A stretch of 64,000 nt of DNA. Source: Methanosarcina thermophila TM-1. Its GTDB lineage: Archaea; Halobacteriota; Methanosarcinia; Methanosarcinales; Methanosarcinaceae. Each line of letters starts with the position of its first letter. Positions within the stretch are counted from its first letter, which is position 1. Location: assembly GCF_000969885.1 (NCBI RefSeq), contig NZ_CP009501.1:124001-188000 (forward strand), written 5' to 3'. Position numbers and translations under genes: made by a program. The notes beneath the pieces are model-generated. The model saw nothing but the letters and a program-made list of their open reading frames with translations, was not told the origin of the DNA and did no database searches. This document shows, in pieces, positions 25,329 through 34,870 of the stretch.

Positions 25329-26483
25329 TTAATTTTCGGCTTTTAGAGCTTCTTTAAAGCGTTTTGTAACTTCTTCAGGGCTCAGGGGGATATTCGGAGC
25401 TCCTGTATTTCCGGGTTTCAGGATTACATGTATAAAGGAAAGTTCCTGCATGCTTCGAAATTTCCTGAAAGCTTCGATTAGTCCCTCTCTGCTGTTTACT
25501 TTAGCCGTGTTCTGGATTCCACAGGCATTGGCGAGAATCTCTAGGTCAATATATCGTAGAGCGCAGGTTTCCTGTGAGCCTGTGGAGCCGTATGCACCGT
25601 TATCAAGGCATATAATTATCAGGTTTTTCGGGGCTTCTCTGGCAATCTCGAGCAGGGCATTGGGGTTCATAAGCAGACTGCCGTCCCCATCAAAGGTCAC
25701 AACTGTCTTTTTAGTTCGAAGAGCTATGCCAAGCCCTATAGACGAGACAAGCCCCATTGAGCCGAACATATAGAAATTAAGATCCCTGTCCCTGCAAGCA
25801 TAAAGCTCCTTGCAGGGCACTCCCAGATTTATTACTGTAATTTCATCATCGAGTTCGGAAGCAATTGCACAAATCGCATCGTTCCTTAACATGAGTGGTC
25901 TTAGAGTTTCCCTTGTAAAATTAAACCTGCATGTCCTTTCCATAACCTCCGGCTTCTCAGGCATTCCTGCAATTTCCCAGGCGCAGCACTCCGAGCCTTC
26001 CCAAACTTTCGGGGAGATCAGGGCAATATGCGGCCTTAAGTTTTCAAACGCATCTCTTATCACGTTTTCAAGGAGAGGGAGTTTTTCAGCTTCATGGATT
26101 ACTGTAAATTCCAGCCCTGCTCCCTCAAGGATTGCTGACAGATGGACACCAAGCGGAACCTGTGCTTCTATGCCTTCTCTATATACTCCACGCCAGCTTG
26201 CCAGCACAGGCAGGGGGATCTTACATATTACATTCAGCGACTCCAGGGCATTTATCATATTTCCTAGCCCTGTGCTCTGGATAAGCATCATGGGCTTCCC
26301 CCCTGCAAGGTAAGCTCCCGCACAGATGCCCACACCGTTCTCTTCTCTTGTTAACCGGATTTCTGGAAAATTCTCTGAAACCAGGGGAAGCAGGTTCTTG
26401 ATTCTGTCACAGGGCAGAGTCGCAGCAAGGTCTATCCCTGTTTTTTTCATAATTGCTATAACTTCTTCTTCCGGATTTGCCAT
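25329..26483 (-). CDS. comDE: sulfopyruvate decarboxylase, ComD-ComE fusion
   Basis: The 384-aa thiamin-diphosphate enzyme converts sulfopyruvate to sulfoacetaldehyde in coenzyme M synthesis. The N-terminal ~165 residues are ComD-like (TREENGVGICAGAYLAGGKP, MLIQSTGLGN). The C-terminal part is ComE-like, with MFGSMGLVSSIGLGIAL and the cofactor motif GDGSLLMNPNALLEI...LDNGAYG. The two subunits are separate in many other methanogens, and fusion is typical of Methanosarcina. It follows cysteate synthase on the same strand after 135 bp. Confidence 0.95.
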   Translation of the reverse strand: MANPEEEVIAIMKKTGIDLAATLPCDRIKNLLPLVSENFPEIRLTREENGVGICAGAYLAGGKPMMLIQSTGLGNMINALESLNVICKIPLPVLASWRGVYREGIEAQVPLGVHLSAILEGAGLEFTVIHEAEKLPLLENVIRDAFENLRPHIALISPKVWEGSECCAWEIAGMPEKPEVMERTCRFNFTRETLRPLMLRNDAICAIASELDDEITVINLGVPCKELYACRDRDLNFYMFGSMGLVSSIGLGIALRTKKTVVTFDGDGSLLMNPNALLEIAREAPKNLIIICLDNGAYGSTGSQETCALRYIDLEILANACGIQNTAKVNSREGLIEAFRKFRSMQELSFIHVILKPGNTGAPNIPLSPEEVTKRFKEALKAEN

Positions 26484-26618
26484 GGAAGCGCCTCTTTAGC
26501 TTTCCTTCTCTCACTTTTCTGTAACTTTCTGAACACAGCTAAGATCTTTCTTTAATCAGTTTTTTCCCAATCAGATCTTTCTCAGACCTAGTCTTTTTCC
26601 TAATCAAAGTTTTTTGGA

Positions 26619-27878
26619 TCATATATTCAGTTCTTCTAGAGGCATGTCCGGATCTGTGGCAGTAGCTACTGGCGGGACCTGGGAAAGGTTGAAGTCCTCT
26701 TTAAGACGTTTATATCCCCCACCTGCAACATTCAGGAGAATGGTATCATCCCTCGAGACCTTTCCTGCCTCTACAGCTTTTAATAGGGACGCTACTGCAA
26801 CTGCCGAAGGGGACAGGATATCGATTCCTTCCAGGGATTCAAAAAGGGACTTGGCTTCAAGGGCTTCTTCTTTCGTAACTGCATACATTATTCCGTCAGT
26901 GTCTACAAGAGCATCATAAAGCCCGCCTGTTACCCCGTACGGGGGAGCCCGATTGGTAAGTACTGTGGCATAAGTTTCCTCGATCTGTTTCTTTGCGTTC
27001 TTCATATCAAGTTCGGGAATAATATCTCTTCTCCTCTCCTGCCAGGCATTGTACATTGGCACAAAAGGAAGGTTCTGGGAAAGCTGAAGTTTCGCAAGTT
27101 TTTGCCCGAACCGCCCGTCATCCCTGAGGCGTATTGAGGCTTCCCAGGCTGAGATTCCTCCAGTCCCACTTCCGACAGCCTGGAAATAATGGTCAGGAAT
27201 TCTCCCTATGGTTACGGCTGCATCCAGCATTACAGTGCCCATCCCATCTCTTCTGGCAACATTTCTAGCCCCACCTTCGGGAACCATGCCAGGCAACTTT
27301 GCAATCCGACCCGCAAGATTGATAGCATCAGTGTAATCATTTCCGGGGCTCATGCGTATAAGATGAATGGATTCGGTTGGTTCTTCGGGCAGCCAGAGAC
27401 TTGAGATTCCCGAATCTGGCACCACTATATAAACATCAATTCCTGTCAAAGCCGAGACGTGTGCAAAAGCCCTGCCCGTGTTTCCTGCAGAGGCAAGAAC
27501 TATTGCTTTTCCCCCGGTTTCTTTCAGAAGCTGCATGGTCGGGTAGGCTTCAAGTTCTTTGAAACTGCAGGTTTTAATGAACGCACTTCTTTCGGGCCAG
27601 TATCCACTGAACCCTATATAAAGGTTTGAAAGCCCTAGTTCCCTGGCAAAGGCTTCACTTTTGTAGGTTATAGGTCCCGCGTCCGTGATAAGTTCTTCCT
27701 GAACCGGAAGCCAGGAATGAAATCGTCCAATACCTGGCTGGTTTCTTAGTTCCAGCTTTTTTTCGAAGTATTCTGTCCGTAAAAAGGAATCATCGTTCTC
27801 ACAGGTGAGCCTGTGTTCCTGATCGTATTCTCTTCCACACTTGAGACATTTAAGTTTGAATCTTCCCATCGCAATCAA
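26619..27878 (-). CDS. cysteate synthase
   Basis: The 419-aa PLP enzyme resembles threonine synthase but belongs to the Methanosarcina cysteate synthase group. That group uses phosphoserine and sulfite to make cysteate, the entry to coenzyme M in these organisms. Features include an N-terminal zinc-ribbon-like CLKCGREYDQEHRLTC, the PLP lysine region FIKTCSFKELEA, the ASAGNTGRAFAH phosphate loop and a Gly-rich VAGGGYKRL near the end. Its place directly upstream of comDE supports this over threonine synthase. It is read first in the pair. Confidence 0.9.
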   Translation of the reverse strand: MIAMGRFKLKCLKCGREYDQEHRLTCENDDSFLRTEYFEKKLELRNQPGIGRFHSWLPVQEELITDAGPITYKSEAFARELGLSNLYIGFSGYWPERSAFIKTCSFKELEAYPTMQLLKETGGKAIVLASAGNTGRAFAHVSALTGIDVYIVVPDSGISSLWLPEEPTESIHLIRMSPGNDYTDAINLAGRIAKLPGMVPEGGARNVARRDGMGTVMLDAAVTIGRIPDHYFQAVGSGTGGISAWEASIRLRDDGRFGQKLAKLQLSQNLPFVPMYNAWQERRRDIIPELDMKNAKKQIEETYATVLTNRAPPYGVTGGLYDALVDTDGIMYAVTKEEALEAKSLFESLEGIDILSPSAVAVASLLKAVEAGKVSRDDTILLNVAGGGYKRLKEDFNLSQVPPVATATDPDMPLEELNI

Positions 27879-28299
27879 AGAAAATTGGGTTTCTTATTAA
27901 ATATATATTCCTAAAATTCGTACAAAATCGTCTTTTTGTACTAAATCATAAAATTAATGTCCTTAAGTGGATATTCTTTTCTTCAGAAAGGAAGAAAAAT
28001 CACATTCAAATGTATAAAGCTAGAAAAATAAAATTGACTGTAAAGAGATGAATGGGGTAAAAGGAATAGAAAAGCTGCTTGAATGGAGTGAAATTGGAAT
28101 ATTAAGTGTTGGATCACTAAGTATCAGTTAATGGTTAATTAAAAAGCTAATAAATATTAAATAAAAACTAATTAAAAATTAAATAAAAGCTAATTAAAAA
28201 TTAATTGAAAGCTAATTAAAAATTAATGAAAGCCATCTGAAAGTTACTAATCCAATTGAAAGTTACTTTATAGTTACTTAAAAGTTATACTGAGCAGTC
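27879..28299. other. AT-rich intergenic region with degenerate repeats
   Basis: The 421 bp contain a run of degenerate AGCTAATTAAAAATTAA units (about 28124-28235), then GAAAGTTACT units (about 28229-28288). Both look like slippage-grown simple sequence. The cysteate synthase promoter should lie in the left part. No gene was recognised. Confidence 0.5.
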
Positions 28300-28764
28300 T
28301 CAAGCATCGTAAAATATATTCGGAGTGGAGTCTGCGTTTTCACTGTTTCTCCTGGCACCATTGGGATAAATCACAGTAAGGATATCAGGTGACATGCCGA
28401 ATTTTCGGGACTCATGCAGGTAGTTCTCATCACTCCGCCTGGAGACGCCCTTCACTTCAATTACTGCACTGCTTTTCCCTATCTCCTTGACTTCCACATT
28501 TTCAAAATCATAAAAAATCTCCTCTATTTTGGGCTCCAGATGCTTGCTCCCAAAAAGAAATATATACACCTGGGCAAAAGGGCTTAGATGGTACTCAATA
28601 CTGATTCTCGCATCAGTTTTACTGAACGCGATTTCCATTCTATCAAGGTGGATGTACTTCCCTTCCCTGAACTGGTCAGTATTAACAATCCCCGGAGATA
28701 ACTTTGCAGCCATCAGGGCAGCCGAAATTATCAGCGCAATCGCAATTATAGCTTTTATTCTCAT
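28300..28764 (-). CDS. hypothetical exported or membrane-anchored protein
   Basis: The 154-aa protein has one N-terminal hydrophobic segment (IIAIALIISAALMAAK) acting as signal or anchor. A compact domain with alternating strands follows (RMEIAFSKTDARISIEYHL, VYIFLFGSKHLEP), then a polar tail. I do not recognise the family. It stands alone between the cysteate synthase and the zinc-ribbon gene. The hydrophobic start and normal codon composition argue for a real gene. Confidence 0.6.
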   Translation of the reverse strand: MRIKAIIAIALIISAALMAAKLSPGIVNTDQFREGKYIHLDRMEIAFSKTDARISIEYHLSPFAQVYIFLFGSKHLEPKIEEIFYDFENVEVKEIGKSSAVIEVKGVSRRSDENYLHESRKFGMSPDILTVIYPNGARRNSENADSTPNIFYDA

Positions 28765-28901
28765 GGCTCTTACGCAATTATTATTCTTTAATCTAATATT
28801 TCTTTTCTCTATTTTTGCAATAATATTAAATATTGCCAGTGTAAAGCTACTCCTGACTAACTGACAAACTCCAGTGAGATCAAAGACAACGAGACAAGAA
28901 A

Positions 28902-29111
28902 ATGAGCAGAAATATTAACTTCGTGTGCCCCAAATGCGGTAATAATTCATACGAAACCGGCGAGATCCGCACTACAGGCGGTTTTCTCAGTAAACTCCTC
29001 GATCTCCAGAACAAGAAATTCACCCACGTCACCTGCAAGCGCTGTAAATACACCGAATTCTACCAGGCTGACAGCAGCATGCTTGGGAATATTTTCGATT
29101 TGTTTACGTAA
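28902..29111 (+). CDS. zinc-ribbon protein
   Basis: The 69-aa protein has two CxxC pairs (FVCPKCG at the N-terminus and CKRCKYTEFY near residue 47) forming a zinc ribbon, with a GGFLSKLLDLQNKKF linker. This matches the small zinc-ribbon family of predicted nucleic-acid-binding proteins (COG3478-like). Function is unknown. The ATG follows GAGACAAGAAA, a weak ribosome site. It is monocistronic as far as can be seen. Confidence 0.8.
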   Translation: MSRNINFVCPKCGNNSYETGEIRTTGGFLSKLLDLQNKKFTHVTCKRCKYTEFYQADSSMLGNIFDLFT

Positions 29112-29602
29112 AGTCAAGCCGCAAAACGAATTCTCTGGCAAAATTGCCAGCCTTCTTACTTTTTTTGCTGTTTTAAGTACTTGTTATCCTTAGCTGAAGA
29201 GTAGCATCTTTAACGGAGCTTGAGGAGGTTTTGAGAGATTAATAAGGACAGTTCGTAGAAGTTTCCTTCCGATTTTCCTTTTTCCATTAAGGATAAGGTC
29301 TTTTGAGATTGCTTTTCCGCTGAATTTCTCAAACGCTCTGACACAATAAAAGAATTGATTCAGAATAGCTTAAATATTGTGTTTTTTTACTCTGTAGTTG
29401 TAGCAAAAAGTGTGAATAAGAGATAGAGATTGTTTGCTTCTTTTTCTTTTCATGCAGGGAAAAGCTGCGCCGAGGCGCATGGACAAAAAAGGTAAATAAT
29501 GTTAATGGAGAAATAAAGCAAGAAAAAGATACGGAGTGTTGGGGGAAGGGTAGAATCGAGATTTCTGAGATTAGAAAACGAGAACAAATATACCTTCTAC
29601 TT
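29112..29602. other. intergenic region, partly open upstream of next ORF
   Basis: This stretch is AT-rich without a recognised gene. From about 29460 the frame of the next ORF is open without a standard start codon (codons include EISEIRKREQIYLLL just before 29603). The membrane protein may therefore have lost or uses an unrecognised upstream start. Confidence 0.45.
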
Positions 29603-29941
29603 GTGGGCATCTTTCTCGCAGCTATCCTTATTTATACCCTCTATGTTGGGCAGCTTCTCTGGGGCATAATTATCGATATCCTGATTCTGAGGCTTTACTT
29701 CCTGCTGAAGTGGGAAAGAAGTTACTTCACGGAATGTTACCAGGATGAAGAAGAAGCCGGGACCCTGCATGACCCCCGAATGAGAAGGAAAGTCAGGCTT
29801 GCAAACATCGCCATTACCCTTTTCGCGCTTGGGCTAGTCATTTATTCATACTTTACTTTCCAGTTTATCTGGGGGGTCGCTGCAGGCCTTTTGGTCTTAT
29901 TTTATATGCACATGCTGCTGTTTTCGGAAAAAAACCTTTAA
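29603..29941 (+). CDS. membrane protein with two LonB-like transmembrane hairpins
   Basis: The 112-aa ORF has two hydrophobic pairs, each with the pattern IY-x-Y/F-x-x-Q-x-x-WG followed by an Ile/Leu-rich helix: ILIYTLYVGQLLWGIIIDIL and LVIYSYFTFQFIWGVAAGLL. The membrane insert of LonB in this window reads IVIYSYFVAQLLWGIIAGIM, a close match. Between them is a charged cytoplasmic loop. The GTG start has no ribosome site, and the frame is open upstream, so the N-terminus is uncertain. No enzyme domain is present. A role in LonB membrane assembly is speculation. Confidence 0.6.
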   Translation: MGIFLAAILIYTLYVGQLLWGIIIDILILRLYFLLKWERSYFTECYQDEEEAGTLHDPRMRRKVRLANIAITLFALGLVIYSYFTFQFIWGVAAGLLVLFYMHMLLFSEKNL

Positions 29942-30058
29942 ATCTGGTGGTATCAGGTTTTGAGAAGTCCCAGGTCTCGGGGATCTGTAGGCTTTAAGAT
30001 TTTAAGATTTACAGGTTCTGTAATGCTGCGCATTTAATCTGAATTCGGTCTGAGAACC

Positions 30059-30895
30059 TCAAACCTCTTCCGTACTTTCCGTGTTCCCCGTATTATCTGG
30101 GTTCTCCAGTATTTCCTGTTTTTCCGCATTTTCCAGTTTTTTCAGCCTTTCGCGGGTTAAAGCAATCGCTTCTGCTACGTTTTTATTTTCGGGCTGCTGG
30201 TTGAGGAGATTTTCCTGCATGGTAAGAGCTTTTTTAAGGTTTGATTTCGCAGAATCGTGATTTTCCGGACCCTGCTGGATAAGGCAGTTTCCAAGCTGGC
30301 TGAGTGCGACTGAAAGTCCCGCCTGGTAGTCGAGGTAGTCTGGCTTTTCTTCAAGGAGCTTTTCGTAAAGCTCAATTGCCTGCCTGAGAACCTCCTGTGC
30401 TTCTTCAAAAGAGCCCATTTCCGCGAGGAGAGCTGCATAATTATTCAGATTCTCGCCGGCATAGGATCGGAAAACCGCATTCTCAGGCTCTTTTGCTAGG
30501 AGGTTTGCATAGATCTCACGGGCTCGGGTGTAATATTCGGCAGCTTGTGAAGTTTCACCTTTCTTTTTAAGCAGGTTTCCGGTATTGCTCAGGGTTGTGC
30601 CCATATAGTGCTGGTAATCGACATTCTCAGGATCGGCTTTAAGTAGTTCTGAACCTGCATCAATCGCCCTCTCATAGGTCCCAAGGGCATCATCATATTT
30701 CGCTGCAGTATAAAGAATGCTTCCGCGCGTAAAAAGAATATAATAGAGGGCATCAGTGGATTTTGACTTTCTTGCCGAGTTTTCGGCTTTGTCTAGGGTT
30801 TCAAGGGCTTTATCCAGCTTACCTTTTTTGATATGGGCTACAGCACTATGAATCTGCTTAAGAAGGAGGAGATTTCTTACCTTGCTTCTGGACAT
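30059..30895 (-). CDS. TPR-repeat protein
   Basis: The 278-aa soluble protein is built from about six tetratricopeptide repeats (for example DDALGTYERAIDAGSELLKA, ALLAEMGSFEEAQEVLRQAI and YQAGLSVALSQLGNCL). It has a basic N-terminus and an acidic C-terminal tail (NTGNTESTEEV). Such proteins are protein-interaction scaffolds, and no partner is implied by the neighbours. There is no signal peptide. Confidence 0.85.
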   Translation of the reverse strand: MSRSKVRNLLLLKQIHSAVAHIKKGKLDKALETLDKAENSARKSKSTDALYYILFTRGSILYTAAKYDDALGTYERAIDAGSELLKADPENVDYQHYMGTTLSNTGNLLKKKGETSQAAEYYTRAREIYANLLAKEPENAVFRSYAGENLNNYAALLAEMGSFEEAQEVLRQAIELYEKLLEEKPDYLDYQAGLSVALSQLGNCLIQQGPENHDSAKSNLKKALTMQENLLNQQPENKNVAEAIALTRERLKKLENAEKQEILENPDNTGNTESTEEV

Positions 30896-31422
30896 AAAAG
30901 AAAAATGCCCCTTGTATTTTTAAATAGCTGTCGATGTCGATTTGTGGGCAACCAGAAGGGCAAGGCATTGAATTAACTTTGAATCAGCTTTGAATTAACC
31001 TTGAATCAGCTTTGAATCGACTCAATCCAGCTCTGAATTGGTCCCAAGTTGGCGCACATGCTTAATGTATATATAGGGGAGATGTCATAAAAGATTTGAG
31101 ACTTCCTAAACATTGATTTGAAAGTTAATTTTCGATTGTGCTTTCGAATCAGATGGATGTCCAACTAGCGAATAGTATATAATAAGAGGTTTCTATATAT
31201 TGTATATTGTATATACAATGGTAGGTTAATTTTATATACAGTAAGTTTATATAATTAGCCGAAAGTATGGAGAGGGTACTACAGTAACTTTAAAAATCAG
31301 TTATTGTAACATCCACTTTTCACCCATCATTTTATCACTAATCTCATTATTTTTAGAAAACTTCAAGTATTTATATTAATCAGTAACGTCTATTCAACAA
31401 CGTTCGAATATGTGAGCTAACC
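30896..31422. promoter_or_regulatory. divergent intergenic region, TPR gene / lonB
   Basis: The left part has degenerate repeats of TTGAATCAGCTTTGAATTAA (about 30969-31040). The middle (31185-31255) is rich in TATA-like sequence, including ATTGTATATTGTATATACAA, which contains the palindrome TTGTATATACAA. This could be the lonB promoter or an operator, about 170-230 bp from the start codon. No gene was recognised. Confidence 0.45.
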
Positions 31423-33525
31423 ATGGTGAATAATACTAATAAGAATATAGACGAGTCTTCGGGGAAGATGGACGATCCCACTCAAAATATGGGGGAACCC
31501 GTTCAGACCGTAGACAAGTCTGCGGCCAACCAGGAGAGGGATGAGTCCGGTAGGGGTATGACTGAGCCTGAACCCAACCAGATTAAGGCCGCGTCTGAGT
31601 CCAATCAGGACATGGATGAAGATGAAGATATTGATATTGGCTTTCATTTTGAAGACACTTCTAGTATAGAAGTGCCCAAACTTCTTATCGACCAAGTGCT
31701 GGGGCAGGAGCATGCCGTAGAAGTCGTGAAAAAGGCAGCCAGCCAGAGACGGCACATCATGATGATAGGGACTCCAGGAACAGGGAAATCCCTTCTTGCA
31801 AAAGCAATGGCAGAACTTCTTCCTAAAGAGGAGCTCAAGGATATTCTTGTATACCCTAACCTGGAGGATCTGAACAATCCCAAAATAAGGGAGGTTCCTG
31901 CAGGAAAGGGCAGAGAAATCGTCATGGCTCACAAGATGGAAGCTAGGAAGAAAGTCCAGGCAAGAAATATGCTTATGATGCTTTTTGTTGTGGGCATTGT
32001 TATTTACTCTTATTTTGTTGCCCAGTTGTTATGGGGTATTATTGCAGGCATTATGATACTCATGTTAACCCGCCAGTTCTTGCCTAAAGAAGAAATGATG
32101 ATTCCAAAACTGGCGGTTTCCAATTACGACAAAGAGCACGCACCCTACATCGATGCAACCGGAGCTCACGCAGGAGCCCTGCTCGGCGATGTAAGGCACG
32201 ACCCATTCCAGTCAGGTGGGCTTGAAACCCCCGCTCACGATAGGGTAGAGGCAGGAGATATCCACAAGGCACACAAAGGTGTGCTCTTTATTGACGAAAT
32301 CAACACTCTCAAGCTGGAATCCCAGCAGAGTCTTCTTACTGCACTTCAGGAAAAGGAATATCCAATTACCGGACAGTCCGAGAGAAGTTCGGGAGCACTT
32401 GTCAAAACCGAGCCCGTACCCTGTGACTTTATCATGGTCTCTGCAGGAAACCTGGATGCTGTGCAGAAAATGCATCCTGCGCTCAGGTCGAGAATAAAAG
32501 GCTATGGTTACGAGGTCTATATGCGGGACTCGATGGAAGACACTCCCGAGAACCGGAAGAAATTGGTCCGCTTCGTGGCTCAGGAAGTTGTCAGAGACGG
32601 TCATATCCCTCACTTCGATGAAGGCGCAGTAAAAGAAGTGATCCGTGAAGCCAGAAGGCGGGCAGGCAGGAAAGGACACTTAACCCTCAAGCTGCGTGAC
32701 CTTGGAGGTCTTGTGCGTGTGGCAGGGGATATTGCCCGTTCCGAAGGCGCTCCATTGACAACTGCAGAGCACGTACTTGCAGCAAAGAGAATTGCAAGAT
32801 CTATTGAACAGCAGCTTGCAGACAGCTACCTAGAACAGCGCAAGGATTACGAATCCTTCCTCAGAGAAGGTTCTGCTGTGGGCAGGGTTAACGGACTTGC
32901 AGTCATGGGCGGAGACTCAGGAATTGTACTCCCTATTGTATCCGAAGTCACTCCTGCAATTTCCGGAGCCGAAGGAAGAATTATAGCAACAGGCAAACTC
33001 AAGACGATTGCAAAAGAAGCGGTGCAAAACGTCTCTGCTGTGATTAAAAATATGACCGGTACGGATATCACCAGACATGATGTCCATATCCAATTTGTAG
33101 GAACCTACGAAGGTGTAGAGGGAGACAGTGCATCGGTTTCCATTGCAACTGCTGTTATATCTGCCATAGAAAAGATTCCTGTAGACCAGACTGTAGCAAT
33201 GACAGGTTCCCTTTCAGTCAGGGGCGATGTCTTGCCTGTAGGAGGAGTTACCTATAAGATTGAGGCTGCAGCCCAGGCTGGCCTGAAGAAAGTCATTATT
33301 CCTAAAGCAAATGAGGCAGATGTTCTTATCGAGAAGGCTTACAGGAAAAAGATTCAGATTATCCCCGTTTCCTCTATTGCTGAGGTAATGGAACACAGCC
33401 TTGTAGGTCCGAAAAAGAACTCAATTATTGAAAAACTTCGATGTATTACAAAGCTCAGCTTTGATATTCCCGAAGTTACACCTGCTTCCGTACAGGCTAA
33501 GAATCTTCTTGGGTGCAGGAACTGA
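31423..33525 (+). CDS. lonB: archaeal membrane-bound Lon protease LonB
   Basis: The 700-aa protein is an ATP-dependent protease tethered to the inner face of the membrane. Residues 1-80 form an acidic low-complexity extension, longer than I expect for the family. The AAA+ domain begins with GTPGTGKS (116-123) and is split by the membrane insert (about 183-215) that defines LonB. Walker B reads LFIDEINTL. The protease domain has the catalytic Ser569 (EGDSAS) and Lys612 (TYKIEAA). It starts at ATG 31423 after GTGAG and is the first gene of lonB-tldD-pmbA. Confidence 0.95.
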   Translation: MVNNTNKNIDESSGKMDDPTQNMGEPVQTVDKSAANQERDESGRGMTEPEPNQIKAASESNQDMDEDEDIDIGFHFEDTSSIEVPKLLIDQVLGQEHAVEVVKKAASQRRHIMMIGTPGTGKSLLAKAMAELLPKEELKDILVYPNLEDLNNPKIREVPAGKGREIVMAHKMEARKKVQARNMLMMLFVVGIVIYSYFVAQLLWGIIAGIMILMLTRQFLPKEEMMIPKLAVSNYDKEHAPYIDATGAHAGALLGDVRHDPFQSGGLETPAHDRVEAGDIHKAHKGVLFIDEINTLKLESQQSLLTALQEKEYPITGQSERSSGALVKTEPVPCDFIMVSAGNLDAVQKMHPALRSRIKGYGYEVYMRDSMEDTPENRKKLVRFVAQEVVRDGHIPHFDEGAVKEVIREARRRAGRKGHLTLKLRDLGGLVRVAGDIARSEGAPLTTAEHVLAAKRIARSIEQQLADSYLEQRKDYESFLREGSAVGRVNGLAVMGGDSGIVLPIVSEVTPAISGAEGRIIATGKLKTIAKEAVQNVSAVIKNMTGTDITRHDVHIQFVGTYEGVEGDSASVSIATAVISAIEKIPVDQTVAMTGSLSVRGDVLPVGGVTYKIEAAAQAGLKKVIIPKANEADVLIEKAYRKKIQIIPVSSIAEVMEHSLVGPKKNSIIEKLRCITKLSFDIPEVTPASVQAKNLLGCRN

Positions 33526-33527
33526 TC

Positions 33528-34868
33528 ATGACAGATATTATGCAGCACATTAAATTTTATGACTGCAGGATAATTGAGGGCAGTTCTACCTCAATTATTC
33601 TTGATAACGGAAAAATTGAGGAGATCTCCAGAAACTTCACAAGAGGAGCCGGCATAAGGGCTCTTTGTGGAGGTTCCTGGGGCTACACCTCAGTAGAAGG
33701 GGATATCAACCTTAAAAAAGGAGTCGACGCTGCCTCAAAACTCGCTTTTTCTATGAATGCCAGTACCCCAAAGGAAGAAGTAGAACTTGCAGCCATAAAT
33801 CCTCCTGAGGTAAAGAATCTTCCTGAAATCAGGATTGACCCGAAGGATGTCTCTATTGAGGAAAAAGTCGATCTTTTAAAGGATATAGAAATTAGTGCAA
33901 AAGTAAAGGGCGTTAACAGTACCAAAGTGATGTACCTGGAATCCGAGTTTAAAATCGAATACAGGAGTTCCGAAGGTATTGAGGCGGGGTATGAGCTTAC
34001 GAACGTCGGTTTTGTAGTTTCTGCGGTTGCCTCCGAGAACGGCGTGTATCAAGCAGGCAGAGAGAGCCGTTTTGGGTACGGATATGAGCTTTTTGAAAAC
34101 GAAAATGTTCTGGAACTTGCCAGCAAAGCGGGAAATACTGCAGTTGAACTTCTCAATGCGAAAACTCCTAAAGGCGGAGAAATGCCTGTAATTCTTGATC
34201 AGGAGTTGGCTGGCGTCTTTGCTCACGAAGCCGTTGGACATGCATCCGAGGCTGATCTTGTCCTTGAAGGAGATTCTATTCTTGAAAACAGGATTGGAGA
34301 GCAGATTGCATCTCCCCTTATTACGATTATCGATGATCCTACCCTTCACGAGTTCGGATACTATCCTTTTGACTCCGAAGGGGCACAATCAAAAAGAACA
34401 GAAATAATCAAGGACGGAGTCTTTAATTCTTATCTTCATTCCCGTGAAACCGCAGCAAAACTCGGAGGAACTCCAGGGAATTGCAGAGCCCAGGGCTATT
34501 CCATGCCCATTGTCAGGATGAGCAATACCTTCATAGATAACGGGGATGCCAGATTTGAAGAAATGCTTGAAGAGATAAAGGACGGGATGTATCTTATAGG
34601 ATCCAGAGGAGGACAGGTGAATACCGGAGAAGGAATTTTTCAGTTCAATGCTGAGAAAGGATACCTTATAAAAAATGGAGAACTCACCGAACTTATAAAG
34701 GATGTTTCTCTCTCAGGTAAAACCCTTGAGATACTCAACCACGTAGTTCTTGTAGGCAACGACCTGAAAATGACCGCAGGGAGATGTGGAAAAGCCGGGC
34801 AGCTTGCACCAGTATCAGATGGTTCTCCCCATCTGGCTATCTCAAAAGCCCTTGTTGGAGGTGCCTGA
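33528..34868 (+). CDS. tldD: TldD-family metalloprotease
   Basis: TldD forms a heterodimer with PmbA/TldE and degrades unfolded or tagged peptides. The protein carries the zinc motif HEAVGH (FAHEAVGHASEADL) and the usual VNTGEGIFQFNA segment. The ATG at 33528, two bases after the lonB stop, is chosen because GCAGGA lies 8 bases upstream. An in-frame GTG at 33513 would overlap lonB. The product is about 446 aa, normal for the family. Coupling to lonB implies a shared proteolysis role. Confidence 0.93.
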   Translation: MTDIMQHIKFYDCRIIEGSSTSIILDNGKIEEISRNFTRGAGIRALCGGSWGYTSVEGDINLKKGVDAASKLAFSMNASTPKEEVELAAINPPEVKNLPEIRIDPKDVSIEEKVDLLKDIEISAKVKGVNSTKVMYLESEFKIEYRSSEGIEAGYELTNVGFVVSAVASENGVYQAGRESRFGYGYELFENENVLELASKAGNTAVELLNAKTPKGGEMPVILDQELAGVFAHEAVGHASEADLVLEGDSILENRIGEQIASPLITIIDDPTLHEFGYYPFDSEGAQSKRTEIIKDGVFNSYLHSRETAAKLGGTPGNCRAQGYSMPIVRMSNTFIDNGDARFEEMLEEIKDGMYLIGSRGGQVNTGEGIFQFNAEKGYLIKNGELTELIKDVSLSGKTLEILNHVVLVGNDLKMTAGRCGKAGQLAPVSDGSPHLAISKALVGGA

Positions 34869-34870
34869 AT

